A DNA stretch of 64,000 nucleotides from Geranomyces variabilis (lineage: Eukaryota > Chytridiomycota > Chytridiomycetes > Spizellomycetales > Powellomycetaceae), in NCBI GenBank assembly GCA_027603065.1, contig JADGJP010000041.1, positions 124,001 to 188,000 of the forward strand. Direction: 5' to 3'. This document shows, in pieces, positions 21,601 to 33,200 of this stretch. Positions within the stretch are counted from its first letter, which is position 1. Each line of letters opens with the position of its first letter. A program made the translations under genes and the position numbers. The notes below the pieces were generated by a model. It saw nothing but the letters and a program-made list of their open reading frames with translations, did no database searches and was not told the origin of the DNA.

Positions 21601-21858
21601 TTTGAACAGTTTTGTTGGGATGCGTGGAAACGGCAGCGGGTGCGGCTGGTGCGCGCCGCCGTTAGAGCGGAACTCTGCGTGGTCCTCAAAGTAAAGTTGC
21701 TGCAAGCGTTGCAGCTTTTCGACCAGCCTGGCGAGGTCTTTTGTGGTTGGCGGGACGCCGCCTGTGGGTGTGAGTGCGGCTGGCAGTGTGCCGAGAATGG
21801 CGGTAAACTTTGCATGTGTAGCGGCGCGGGCATAGTGCTTGTATTGTTGCTGTGACAT
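18634..21858 (-). CDS. SMARCC/SWI3-family chromatin remodelling subunit (SWIRM-SANT)
   Basis: Two exons (21858-20047 and 19941-18634) encode 1039 aa. I preferred ATG 21858 (MSQQQYKHYA); an in-frame ATG at 22116 would add 86 residues without family resemblance. The N-terminal module (about 1-270) resembles the SMARCC MarR/BRCT/chromo region. A strongly acidic Asp/Glu run occupies about residues 290-340. The SWIRM domain is near 495-604 (IVNLAHAPWF.., FPEFFNE.., YLHIRNSLIVAFRRN, LTHWGLINLQ). After the intron comes a Pro/Ser/Thr linker, then a ZZ-like finger with CETC and CHDC near residue 718. A SANT domain (RSWSERETLQLLDAVARF..) near 808 is split by a Gln-rich insert before IDWDQVANQVPPRTREECL. 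A C-terminal coiled coil ends the protein, as in SMARCC/Swi3/Rsc8 dimerisation regions. It should be a scaffold of a SWI/SNF or RSC-type complex; which one I cannot tell. Confidence 0.92.
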
Positions 21859-22480
21859 GTGCGGGTGCTGGCGGGGTAACGGAGGGACCAGACGGCAGCA
21901 GCCCGATAGACGGCGGATCTTAGCTGAGCAAAAGCAAAGCGGATGGCAGACGTCGGCGCAAAGGTGTGGGGGCGGGGAACTCTCGAAGGAAGAGCAGAGG
22001 ACGCGCTCTGACATTTTCGGCAGTCCGACCGACCTTCTGCACAAACCCCAGCACGACCCTCTGGCACAGGAAGGGTCCCCTGTCAGAGTGGATCGTAGTC
22101 GCCGTCGACGTTCCATGGCTGCATTCTGCTACATTACGTACGGTTACGATGCATCGGCTCCGGCGTGTGCTGGCTTACTAGGACGGCCATGATCCAGGCC
22201 GCTTTTGCCTAACAGTGCTCTGGCCCACTTGACGCTCTACTAAATCAGTCAGCTCTGCGCACCATGGATCTAATATTCGTGACGACGCAATTGCGCTGCA
22301 TCTGTATGCATTAAATTAAGACGCGCATTATCTTGCCCCGCCACCAGTCTCCAGATTTATGTACAACAAAAAAAACCATTGAAAAGCGTTGACAGTGATG
22401 CTTGGCCGCGTACATCGGCGATCCCGCGGGACCGAACTCATGTCTGCAAATCATGTCACTCAGCCGAGCGAGTCTTCGCT
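21859..22480. other. SMARCC upstream region
   Basis: Spacer before the start of the SMARCC gene (minus strand) and after TAF5, whose stop is at 22577-22579. It should contain the SMARCC promoter. No specific element or second gene is supported. Confidence 0.4.
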
Positions 22481-22576
22481 CCCGCGCCGTTCCTCACCCG
22501 CATCAGTTGATTCCACGTCGCTCCTTTCTCCTCTCGTTCCCTTGCATTCAAAAAACCTTCCAGCTCGAGGCGAACT

Positions 22577-24481
22577 TCATTCCAGTGTAAAAGTGCCCAA
22601 CGCCATCAGAATATTTGTTCGCGTAAACGCCAGATCGTATATCGGCGTCCGCTTCGTTGGAAACGCACCCAGAAGCGACTGGCTCGATCGGTCGGCATGC
22701 CTCTGATGGTGGTGCGGGTGCTGTGCGTGATGATGCTGCTTTGCAGCGAGTTCTTTTGTTTCCGCCTTTTTCACATCCCAAATCCGCACCGAATTGTCGG
22801 CGCCGCCCGATGCGAGAACTGTGCCGTCCTTGCTAAACTCGAGAGCGTAAACAACTCCCGTATGACCCGTAAGCTTTTTGATGCGTTTGCCTGAAGAGAT
22901 ATCCCAGAGCATTACAGCATTGTCGTCTCCCGCCGAAGCCATAGTCCGGCCGTCCGGGGAAAACGCGAGCGTCTGCACCGCGCCCGTGTGTCCTTTGAAC
23001 ACGCGGACGCATTCGCCGCGCTGCATGTCCCACAACCGGCTGGTGCGGTCAGTCGAGCCAGTAAGCACGTATCCGCCATTAGGGTGAAATTTAACCGCGT
23101 CAACATCTGACAGATGGCCGACAAACATTCGCAGCGGGTAGATGTGGTCGCAACTCCACAGTCGTGCCGTCTTGTCGTGCGATGCGGTGGCAAAGTACCA
23201 CCCTTGCGGGCTGAAATCAACATCCCATACAGGGTAATTGTGGCCTTTGTAAACCACAAGGTTGGTGTAGGTATCGAGGCTCCATAACCGAGCGGTCTGA
23301 TCTTCGGAGCATGAGACCAGATAGCGCTGATCAGCACTGAAACTGGTTGCGTAGACGGGGCCCGCGTGCCCGACAAGTCGCCGCGAGCCATGCTTGCTCG
23401 TCGACACGTCTGATGAGGGCCTTTTCTGCGCCTCGACGTCCCACAACCGGATGAACGAGTCGGAAAATCCACCCGCGACTACCGATGCATCAGGGCTGAG
23501 CTTTAGGGATTGTAGAGTGCCGTATGTGTTGTGAAATGTGTAACAGCAAATCGACAGTGGAGACGCCGGTGTGACCTGCACTTTGTTTCTCGCTTCCCGC
23601 AACTCGGCAATGGCGGTATGGACGTCCATGAGGCGTTTCGGCGGGTATGCTATTGGCGGAGCATCAGTGGACGCTTCTTTCTTCATCTTTTGCAGTTCTT
23701 CCAAAAGCTCATCTGCGTCATTCTGCCCTTCCTCCTTGATAACACGCTCCACGTCTGCAAGAAACGGCAGATCTGGCGGCAACTCCCCAAGCAAGAGCTT
23801 TTGCTTGTTGAACGTCTCAAGCCGTTGCGTCGGCTCGCCCGTCAAACCCGACTCTGTGTCCATGTCGCCTTCCTCATCCGCTGGCTGCACACTCTCCACG
23901 AAAATGCTAATGTGCTCATTCACAATCCGCAGCACGAGCATAAATTTGCTATCCTGTAGATAAGACAGCAGCAGCTCAAACGAGTACCGGCTCATCTGCA
24001 CGTTGAAACGGTTTGCGCGGAAATTCTGCGCAAGCTCGTTTTCTTCGACATGGTGCGGTTCAGTCACAGCCGCGAGTCGCTGCACCTCCTGCCCGTAGAG
24101 CTCGACATGATCGCTCTTGAAGCTATCCATGAGCGTCTTTGCCTGGTCCCGCAAGCCGCGGGTGACGAGGTCCAGGTATGCATGAACAAAAATCGGAAAT
24201 AGGATTCGCCGCAGTTCCAGCTTAAACTTGTCGATCGAGTCCTCCACCCATTTGCGCAGGCGCTCGTAGCTGCGCTGATAAGCGTTTGGGTTGCTGGCCT
24301 CATGTTCGTTGTAGAAAAGAATGAAGTCGGGGACAGACGCTTCGCCTCGGCTGGCCCAGTCCGCCGCAGACGGGGCCGCGGTCGATACGACGGCTTCTTT
24401 GCGGAATGTGGCTTCCGACTGGCGATAGCCGCGGTTCTTCAAGTAGGCGGCGACAAGTCTGTCGGGATGCTCCTGGGCCAT
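22577..24481 (-). CDS. TAF5: TAF5, TFIID subunit (LisH, NTD2, WD40)
   Basis: A single exon from ATG 24481 (MAQEHPDRLVAAYLKNRGYR) to the stop at 22577 gives 634 aa. A LisH-like motif is at residues 6-30. The TAF5 NTD2 helical domain follows (ASNPNAYQRSYERLRKWVED, then FPIFVHAYLDLV and HVEENELAQNFRANRF). The C-terminal half is a WD40 propeller with several clear blades (GHAGPVYATSFSADQRYLVS, ASHDKTARLWS, GSTDRTSRLWD, AGDDNAVMLWD, GGADNSVRIWD). The end is His/Gln-rich. TAF5 is a scaffold of TFIID, shared with SAGA in yeast. It is transcribed away from the GGPP synthase gene with only 79 bp between the two start codons. It is one of few intronless genes here. Confidence 0.96.
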   Translation of the reverse strand: MAQEHPDRLVAAYLKNRGYRQSEATFRKEAVVSTAAPSAADWASRGEASVPDFILFYNEHEASNPNAYQRSYERLRKWVEDSIDKFKLELRRILFPIFVHAYLDLVTRGLRDQAKTLMDSFKSDHVELYGQEVQRLAAVTEPHHVEENELAQNFRANRFNVQMSRYSFELLLSYLQDSKFMLVLRIVNEHISIFVESVQPADEEGDMDTESGLTGEPTQRLETFNKQKLLLGELPPDLPFLADVERVIKEEGQNDADELLEELQKMKKEASTDAPPIAYPPKRLMDVHTAIAELREARNKVQVTPASPLSICCYTFHNTYGTLQSLKLSPDASVVAGGFSDSFIRLWDVEAQKRPSSDVSTSKHGSRRLVGHAGPVYATSFSADQRYLVSCSEDQTARLWSLDTYTNLVVYKGHNYPVWDVDFSPQGWYFATASHDKTARLWSCDHIYPLRMFVGHLSDVDAVKFHPNGGYVLTGSTDRTSRLWDMQRGECVRVFKGHTGAVQTLAFSPDGRTMASAGDDNAVMLWDISSGKRIKKLTGHTGVVYALEFSKDGTVLASGGADNSVRIWDVKKAETKELAAKQHHHAQHPHHHQRHADRSSQSLLGAFPTKRTPIYDLAFTRTNILMALGTFTLE

Positions 24482-24560
24482 TTCTGCGAGGAAAGTGAGG
24501 TGCGAAAGAGATCGCGGAATTGTGCGGCCTTCGGCGTTTCCTTCCCAATCCTCTGTCAAG
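24482..24560. promoter_or_regulatory. 79-bp bidirectional spacer, TAF5 / GGPPS
   Basis: Only 79 bp separate the divergent ATGs of TAF5 (24481, minus) and GGPP synthase (24561, plus), so both transcripts must start within or beyond this stretch and their 5' leaders may overlap. No TATA-like box is evident. Confidence 0.6.
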
Positions 24561-26103
24561 ATGACCAGCTACCTATCCAGCGACCCAAACATCCCGCTGT
24601 CGCCCACCGACAGCGTCCTCCTAGAGCCATTCATCTACCTGACCGCAAATCCTGGCAAAGAGATCCGCTCAAAGCTCGTCGAGGCTTTCGGCCTCTGGCT
24701 GCGCGTGCCCGACGCTAAACTGCAGACCATCCGCGAGGCCGTGGAAATGCTGCACACTGCCAGTCTCCTGTAAGCCGGTGCCGCCCCCCGGTGCGTTTGT
24801 TTAAGCGGCGAAGAGAAGGAGAAAAGAAAATCCGGTTACCTTTTTCTCACGCTGCCCGCACGGCTTTGCGTTCTCACACACAGGATAGACGACGTCGAGG
24901 ACGATTCATTATTACGAAGAGGAAACCCTGGTTAGCATGATAAAAGGAGCCATGAAATCTGATCGCTTTGCTCAGGAAAACTCATTCTCTCTCTTCTTCT
25001 GCTGTGTCCTTGAATAGTTGCTCACAAAATCTTTGGAACCGCCGCGACGATCAATTGCGCAAACTATGTGTAAGTCGCCACGTTCCTAGCGACGTGACTA
25101 GGCAGATCGTGTCGTGTGTAGCTTTTGAGGTTTACTTCTGCCGTTCATGACAGCTACTTTCTCGCCTTGCACAAACTCCAGTCGCTCAACGATCCACGCG
25201 CAGTTACTATCTTTACCGAAGAGCTGTTGCAACTGCATCGGGGACAGGGGATGGAGATTCATTGGCGCGACACGGGCATTTGTCCAACAGAGGAGGAGTA
25301 CATGGAGATGGTCAAGAACAGTAATGTATTCCAATGAAGAGGACGAACAGTGAAACGCAGATTCAACACCTGTTCCGCTTCTGCTTCTGACGCGCAATTG
25401 GGTATTTTCTTTTCTTACTAGAAACTGGCGGGCTCCTGCGACTCGCGATAAAGCTGATGCAGATAAGCTCCGATACTGAACAGTACGGCCCGGCCTAGTG
25501 TCTGCTCCGCTGTGAACCATCGTGTTTCCCCGCCCTGACTTCTTGCATCTTCTTCTAGAGATTACACGCATCTGGTTGACATCATTGGTGCGCACTACCA
25601 AATCCGCGATGATTACCTCAACCTTCAATCATACAAGGTAATGCACCAAGCTCATCATGGACTTGCATAACTACAAAGTGAAATCCCAATATGAACCATC
25701 TCACCAATCGCTGTCTCAATTACGACTCTCCATCGCCCAGTACACACACAATAAAGGCTTTGCCGAAGACCTCACCGAAGGCAAATTCTCCTTCCCAATC
25801 CTCCACAGCATCCGCGCTGCCGAACCGGGAAACCGCCAGCTCCTGAGCATTCTAAAGCAAAAAACCACCTCGCTCGAGCTCAAGAAGTTCGCCATCCAGC
25901 TTATGCGTAAGACGCGCTCGTTTGAGTACGTCTGTGCAACGCTCAAGCGGATCGAGGCAGATGCGAGAGCGGAGATTGCGCGATTGGGTGGGAATAAGAT
26001 GCTGGAGGGGTATTTGGATTTGTTGGCTAGGGACTTTAAGGCTGGCAGTGGGGACAAGGAAGTGGAGGAAGAGGTGGATCAAAAAAGGGTCGCAACGGCA
26101 TGA
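24561..26103 (+). CDS. Geranylgeranyl diphosphate synthase
   Basis: Seven exons (24561-24769, 24884-24930, 25018-25069, 25154-25320, 25422-25482, 25559-25637, 25741-26103) encode 325 aa with consistent phases. The first Asp-rich motif is DDVED, split from the preceding HTASLL by an intron. The second is DDYLN in [12 protein letters not shown]. Other landmarks are [16 protein letters not shown] near the start, [42 protein letters not shown] and [19 protein letters not shown]. This is the eukaryotic GGPPS (yeast BTS1, human GGPS1) pattern. It condenses isopentenyl diphosphate with farnesyl diphosphate to make C20 GGPP for Rab/Rho prenylation and carotenoids or ubiquinone precursors. It is divergent from TAF5 and convergent with PAT1, 219 bp from the PAT1 stop. 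Confidence 0.96.
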
Positions 26104-26322
26104 TGGTCATATTTGGCCTTGGATGTGTTATCGCTGTCTTTCATATGTATTCCTGCCGGAACTGCAGATTTATGAACCAAATAGATTGATTAATTCCGCA
26201 CACGCCAAATTTGTATTACTCCCTTCCCGGAACAGAAAAGGCGAGGGAGGGTAACAGAAAGAAGAATGAAAAGGGAGGAGCGTGGTGGGGAAAGATATGT
26301 TTCTGAATTTCCTCAGATTTCT

Positions 26323-29300
26323 TCAAAACCCGGACATGTTGACCAGCTGCCTGGCGTCAATGCCCAGGCCGAGCGCGTTCAAAAATAGGTCAACATTAGC
26401 AAGCGACTTGGCGTCGTCAGAGCGGCGCGCTGTTTCCAATACTTTATCCCTGTTAAACAAGAAAAAAATAATAATTAGAGGCCAACACTCCATCCTGGCC
26501 CTCTTCTCGTGTCTTCTTTTCTTTTTGTCTTTTCAACATTACCTCACTTCGGTTAAAAGCACACGCTGGTGCTCCACGGTCGTCGCGCCAACGGCTAGCG
26601 CGGCCAGAAATTGCCATACGTACACGTCGCCTGCTACGTTCGCGGGGGTGGCGCCGGCGGAGGCAGCCTCGGTGCTTGACATCAAGGTTGATGTCGGCGA
26701 TAATGACGATGGGAAGAGGCTGGAAAAGTGATTGTGCAGCGAGGCGAAGAGGAAATTGTAGATCTCGGTCCTGTGGAAGGGGATACAAAATAATGAGCTA
26801 CGGGCGGCGCGTCGATCTGACGGCGCCTATGTACAACCAATCCGTACACTCACCACATGTGAAGCTCCTGTTCTGGTACGCTGAAATCCGCACCGACGCC
26901 CGTCCCAGCGCCCTGCTTGATCATCTCGGCGCGACTCAAAAACATCGTCAAAAACGCCAATCCAGGTTTACTTTTGGCCAGCCAAACCATATTATGCCGC
27001 TCAAGCAGGATGCGCATGCACGCATTTACAACAAAAAGCGGGCACTCCATCACGACCGACACCACCGTCGGGACAACATTCGCCATGAACAGCTCCACGT
27101 CAGCCACCTGCGCAGGCGTCGGCGCGCCGGCGTTAGGGGCGGGAGGTTGACACACATCAAGCGTTTCCAACCTCGACAGCAACATGCTTATCAACGCCAA
27201 ACTCTGATCCCGCGTCAAAAACCGGAAAACACGCGGAATGACTTTTTTTCCCTTGCCAAACGCCAGCAGCGCCGTGAACGGATGAGGGTAGTTGAGCGGT
27301 ACTTGCTCGGAAACGCCCAGCTCTTTCCACATATTCGCGCGGTGCTCTTCGAATCGCGCGTTCCATTCTTGCTCTGAGTCTTTTGCTTCATCTCGATCCT
27401 CCAGGTTGTCGGCATCGGCGGCGTCGTCGTCATTGTTTTCCGCGCGGGTGGCTGGTGGGCCGGCGCGTTTCATAATCTCGAGTTCAAGAACTTTGGAGTA
27501 AACATTCTCGATGCGACGAAAGAGTTGCTTCGTTGTCAAGAGCGGAGAGTCGTGCGCGGAGGGTGCCTGAGAAAGCGTTCGGAGTACGGGATAGCACGGA
27601 ATTGTGAGCATGGCCGAAATAGTACGGAGACTTTCTGTCCTTATTTACCTTGCCATCTTTGGGAGAAGTAGGACCCTTAACTTGCAAAAGCTGCCGTGGG
27701 TTTCGCACCGAGCTCAAGGAGATCTTGCCCAAGGCACCCTCTAACGAGACTGCAAAGAAAAGCGCGGGAGCAGATGTTCAGTTGTGCGCCAAAAACTTGT
27801 CAAAGCGGAAGTTTAGTTTTTACAGCTGTCAAACTTACGCGAGTTGCCTTTTGGCTTGGCTTTGCGCCCTTCAATCAGGCGCTGCATCTGCTGCTGCATG
27901 CGGTTGGTAACATTGGGACCGTTTCCGCGCGTTTGGTCCATCAACAGCGACTGCTGCCAATTCAGGCCCTTTGGAGCCTTGCCAGGCTCGTCAGCGGCCT
28001 GCTCGTTTGCGGCGATAAGCGAGGTGTAAACAATGTAATAGAAATCGTCGCGATACGGATTGTCCGTAACCAATTGGGATATCTGTATTTTCGCAATCAG
28101 CTCTTTTTCGTACTGGGTCATCGTGCCCTTGTATTTTTCCTGTAAAAGGTTCGAAGCATAATTAGCTACAAAAATGCCGAAGAAGGTTACGATCGCGATG
28201 GCTCTCAAAGACGCACCTCTCTGGTACGAATATCGGGACGATTATCCGGATACGCGCGGTGCACGTATCTTTGATCCATTCTAGCGTACCCTTGCAACGG
28301 TCGAGTTTGATTTCCGCGCTGATGCTGGTGCGGCTGGTGCTGAGGGTGCGGTTGAGGCAGAAAATTGCCCAGCTGCATAGGTGGGCGCGGCCCGCGTTGA
28401 ATATGATAATCGTCGTACCCGCGGTCTGCATCCGGGTACCCAATCGGGCTCTCAATGCGCGGCGGCGTGCCCATCTGCTCATTTTGAACAGCGCCTTGCG
28501 GCCTGGGAGGTTGCTGCTGCTGCTGCTGCTGCTGCAAATGCTGCAACGGGGGCGAACCTTGGCGCATGGCCATTGCCATTGCGGCATGCTGGTTCATGAA
28601 ATGTTGCTGAGGATGACCACGTGGAGCTTGGCGCGCTCGGTACTCGGCTTCGAGCTCAGCGGCGTTGATGGGCGCGTTCATGTCAACCAACCGGTTGTAC
28701 ATCCCCGGTGGTGGCGGATACCCTTGGTTGGGTCGCGTTGGCTCGCGCGGTGTGCGAGCATTGTCCGGACCGGTGACATGCCGAGGATCCACTTTCGCCC
28801 GCTGCATCCGCAGCATCATGGCTTCGATGTCCGACACCGACATGGGACGTTGCTGTTGCGATGGTGGTGGCGGTGAATATCCCTGGTGCGGATTGTACTG
28901 CTGCTGCTGGAACTGAAGCGCTCCGTTCATGTGCATATCTGACGATAGGAAAAGGGTGAGCAAAATATAATTTCCACATCATGATGAAGCGCGGCGGCTA
29001 GCCCAGCATACCTTGCATGCCAGGGCTTGCCGGCTTGGTCCATATTTCCGCCAAGTTATCTCTGTTCTTCACAGCGGCGGATAAGCATGCAAAGTCTTTT
29101 TTCATCTGCTTACGAGCATAAGGCGACGCGCGGGCACTCCTTACCAACTCGGATGGCCGCCATGGAATTGGCTCGCGCGCATTTGGCTCCCACTGATCCC
29201 GATATCGTTCAGCCTCCCCAGCAGCGTCCACGCTTTGCAAGTTAAACGCTCGGTCATCTGTTGGAGCTGCACGCACAGCTGCAGGTCCTATAAGGGGAGA

Positions 29301-29835
29301 GTGCCTTCGCTGTCAGTCTCGCGTGTGAGTGTCTCGACATGAATCCGTAACGTACGGTATTGTTTCGGTGGCTCTCGCGGCAGCGGAGCTCCAGCGATTC
29401 GTGCGTTGCCAGCCGAAAAATCAAAGTCGTTGCCTGTGCCCGGAAACGTAGGGGAAGGTGTAAGTCTCAACACGACACGCTAACAACTGCAGAGTGTAAA
29501 TTTTTTTTACCAAGCTTATCGCGATCAGAGGCGACACCGCCGAATGTTTCGTCGTTCAAATCCTCATTGTCGTCCTCTAACGCATTCATATCGTTGGTGC
29601 CTTCGTCCTCATCGACATGCTGTCCATATGCGAACCTCCGCTCCATTTGCTCGTCTAACCTCGAGCCGCTGAAGGCCTCGTCGGAATCGACTTCAAGCTG
29701 GCCGCCGAGCTCTTCGCCAAACGCATCGCCGCCGCCGCCTCCTCCGCGCCGGGAGTTATGAGTGCCGCTGCCTGCATTTGGCCGCGGAGCGCCTCTGCCG
29801 GGCAATGTTGTCTCGAATCCGAAGAACGACGCCAT
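26323..29835 (-). CDS. PAT1: PAT1 mRNA decapping activator
   Basis: Nine exons: 29835-29511, 29433-29356, 29287-29012, 28938-28217, 28139-27839, 27749-27649, 27566-26854, 26770-26543 and 26449-26323. They give 956 aa with matching phases. The start MASFFGFETTLPG is a fungal Pat1 N-terminus (Dhh1/DDX6 contact region). The next segment, LNDETFGG then LGNDFDFSAGN after the first splice, is the second fungal landmark. A Pro/Gln-rich linker follows with a run of eight Gln (plus-strand TGC repeat at 28512-28534). The helical region YEKELIAKIQISQLVTDNPY and LGKISLSSVRNPRQL precede the alpha-superhelical C domain (NVYSKVLELE .. VIPRVFRFLTRDQ .. CMRILLERHNMVWLAKSKPG). Pat1 links deadenylated mRNAs to Lsm1-7, Dcp2 and Xrn1 in P-bodies. 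It is divergent from CFAP54. Confidence 0.94.
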
Positions 29836-30208
29836 CTTTTCGGTTGGCCCGCGCGCGTTCAGCCAAAAAAGACAGAGAAAGTGCGATCAAGGCGAATGGT
29901 GCAAGTGTCCTGGCTCGGGGTATCCGTAGTATCAGGAAGTAGATAGATGCCTGCTGGGATCACCGAGGATGGCGAGTGTGCCGTGTGGCCAAGCGAGCAA
30001 CGCAAGTGCGAAGGACAGACACACGTGACTTGCGGCTCATCGCGTAAGCCAAGCGTCTTTCGCTTCTACGCTCTGAGAGCTGTCGGAAACAAAGAAAAGA
30101 CCCAACGAGTCTTCCCGCTCGTGCGCCTTTGTCCTCTCTTGTTCTTTGGCGGGTCAGTGGCTCGCTGCACTCCTTGAACCATCCGACTCTCGCTTCAGTC
30201 GCTTCATC
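29836..30208. promoter_or_regulatory. Divergent PAT1 / CFAP54 intergenic region
   Basis: 373 bp separate the two start codons. The stretch must hold both promoters, one for a housekeeping gene and one for a flagellar gene. I see no clear motif. Confidence 0.5.
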
Positions 30209-33200
30209 ATGTCGACATCTGCGCTGCAAGCCCCACGACACACTGTTGCCGGCGACACTCCTCCGCAGCGACACGACGACAAGGTCAAGCGTCGCAAAAA
30301 ACATCAGCGGCCGCTACACGCCGCCACTATGCTGCTACCACTCAGTAAAGGGTCGGACGGACCATTCTTGAATCTCGTAGCACCGCCAAAGGACCTCATC
30401 TCCCCTTTGCTCGGGCGCATGTCGCCAGAGTCCCTCCGCACAACATTCGACACCGAGATTGTAGCCTGTATCAAACGCATGCGCATGTTTGCAGCACACC
30501 ATTTGCCAGAGGAGCGAGACACAAAGTCGCCCTCCAAATACAAAGCGAGTCGGCCAAGCAAGCTCGACCCAGCCACCGTGCCGCTTCATGTCTCGCCCAA
30601 CACTCGCCGACGGCTGCTCTCAACCCAGCTCACGAAATGCTGGGACATGTTTGGACCGCATGTTGAGCAAGAATATTTGTACGAACGAATGATTGAGGCT
30701 GGCGAGCAGATCCTGACCATTGATGGGTTTGCCGACGTGGCCAACGCAACGTGCTTTGAGCGGTTTCTAGAATCTGCACCGCCTAGCAACTTGTTTCAAG
30801 GGCCATGTAAGGCGATCAAAAGGCCGCTCTTTTTCTCAACGGCACAAGCAACCCCTGGATTTGCTATGCCATCACGTCCACCCTCGGCTCCGCAGACTTT
30901 GCATCCGCGCGCTCAATACGGCAATCTGGTCTGCAGGTTTCACTTGGTGCATTCGGTTGACCCGCTCTTGAAAGCTCCAGGCATGGTCGCAAACGTCGTA
31001 GACATTATGAAGCAGATGACCAATGTAGTTGCCAACTGCTATGAGCTTGCGGATAAAGACCAAGTGGCTTTCCTAATCTGGCAAGGAACCAGGTCCGTGC
31101 GCGCCATTTGTGAAACGCTAGGAGCTGCCTCATGGTGGGCACAGGTACGGTCAAAATTTGGTCGGGAAGCCGCGTTTCTTTTCTAACACCATTGAATAGA
31201 TACCAGATCTTGCCCTTCGCGCTCTAAAGCTAGTCGAAGGGTGCCCTACGCTTCGTAAATTGGCATTCATCGGATGGCGGCTGGATCTCTATGTCACTCT
31301 GCACCAGTCAAACATGCATCATGACGTTCACGAGCATGCCGCCGACCTCATCAACGATGCAATGACCAAAGTCGAGGAGGCAGGCCGAGACGCCATCAAC
31401 GCGATTGTGCGGACGGCTTCAACCGCAGCCGCCGATATTTCTCTTAACCAGGAAATCGTTGCCATGGCAATATTCCGGCTCAACGTGCTAATGTTTGGTT
31501 GCGAGGTCCGCGGAATTGCCGATGGTAAACAGATAGCCAATGGAGAGGCATTGACGGAGTCTCGCGCGGGCTCCAATAACGTGCCGACGGCGAATGCGAT
31601 TGCTGGCCGCGCAGGGAGACGAAGCGTTTCATCTGGTGCTCCTGGTGGTCCAAGAGCGAGCATCTCTATTGCCAACTCGGATATAATTGATGAGCACAGA
31701 TCTACCGTTCTGACGCAAACACCACTGAGAAAACTTGTCAACGCATGTCCCATCCGGGGTGGCACGTTTTGGCCCAGCGATGAAACGAAACGGGACTCTG
31801 CGACCGCATCTGTTATGAATCTCAATCAGTCGCGGCAGAATCTCGCCGGAACGTACATGTCTGATCTTGCATCGGTCATCAGCTTGCAAACTGACGCGAC
31901 GGGCGACCTCGTATGGAAACCAAAAGCGGGAGGCCGAACTCTAGTTAGGAATCTGTCGATTCGAGCGATCAGCCAACTCAAATCAGCCGGAAAGCAGCGA
32001 CCACCACTTACGCAACATCAAAAGCAGCTTCCAGGGCGACAGATATCCACAAATACCGTGACCGATGCCGAGAGCACGATTGCCTATGGAATTCCAGATA
32101 ACCCGCCCGACGACGAAGACACCGTGCCGGAAATGCCTTACAAGGACCTTAGCCAGATCCAGCAAACCCCGCGCGAGATCAGACAGTCAACAGTAAAGTC
32201 TAGCCGAAAGTTGCGAAACACACTTCCGAGGGTGGATGAAAGTGAAGAAGGGAAGGCGCGCCGGCAGATCCTCTTTGACGTCTTGTACATGCTCGCGTCG
32301 TTTCATGGTGATCGCGATCGGTTCCATGCAATCGTGGAAGGTCTCCACACGCTGTCGTCGGCAGTCGTGAGGCTGACGTTTATTGAAAAGCTGTCAGATG
32401 GCTTCAACCGCAAGGAGCAGCTGTTTATGCGGATGCTTGACGCCGGGTTTGACATTATCCTGTCGGACCCAGAAGAGTTTTTGACACCGCACAAGGTCAT
32501 GGCCGCGTATACCACTGACCTGCAGTTGGGCAGAGCACCACATCCTGCCGACGTCACGAGGCTGATTATGCACCAGCGTCTGGCTTTACTGCACCTTGAA
32601 GACTTAATGGGCTTCAGTAGAAAGCTGTTTGAGTATCACCAGTGGGAGCGATTCAGCGTACTCGCTCGCGTAATGGACGGAATGTTTGACACTGATGCAT
32701 TCAGCGCGACGACGTCCAAAGCCAACCAGGAAGCTGCCAGGCGCGAGCTGGTGCTGAGACTTGCGGCGGTCAACTTTCAGAACGTCCTGCAAACAGAGCG
32801 CAAACTCAGATTTGATCGCCAGGAGATCAATTCGTCCATGGACGACCTGCCAGACCGATTCGCCGTGTCAAATCATTTGCACGCGGCGGCGATTGCGCTT
32901 CTAGATGCGCTAGCTGACTGTATTGAAACGGATTCACTGGTCTCGCGGTACCCAAGACTGTTTGAAGACACCGCACGGCTTTTGTGGGGGTTTCTCGAAC
33001 CGCTTTTGCGTCCGGTCACGTCTACAGCGGATGCTTCTCAGTGCGGGAGTCTTACTATGGACAGCTTGCTGGTTATATTGCTCCGCTCTCTACATGCTGT
33101 TTTGGCTGAATTGCCGTCCGAGGACTCGCTCCTGCTAGTCGACGTAGGCGGCAAGCTTTCTCTCATTCTTGAATGCATGGGTAGCTTGAAAGAGGCTATC

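Noticed and set aside
21859-22116. Earlier start for the SMARCC gene at ATG 22116
   Set aside because: The extra 86 residues are Arg/Cys-rich and look like an untranslated leader; similarity begins after ATG 21858.
24482-24559. TAF5 start upstream of 24481
   Set aside because: The frame is open but begins at TTG; the first in-frame ATG (24481) precedes the LisH-like motif directly.
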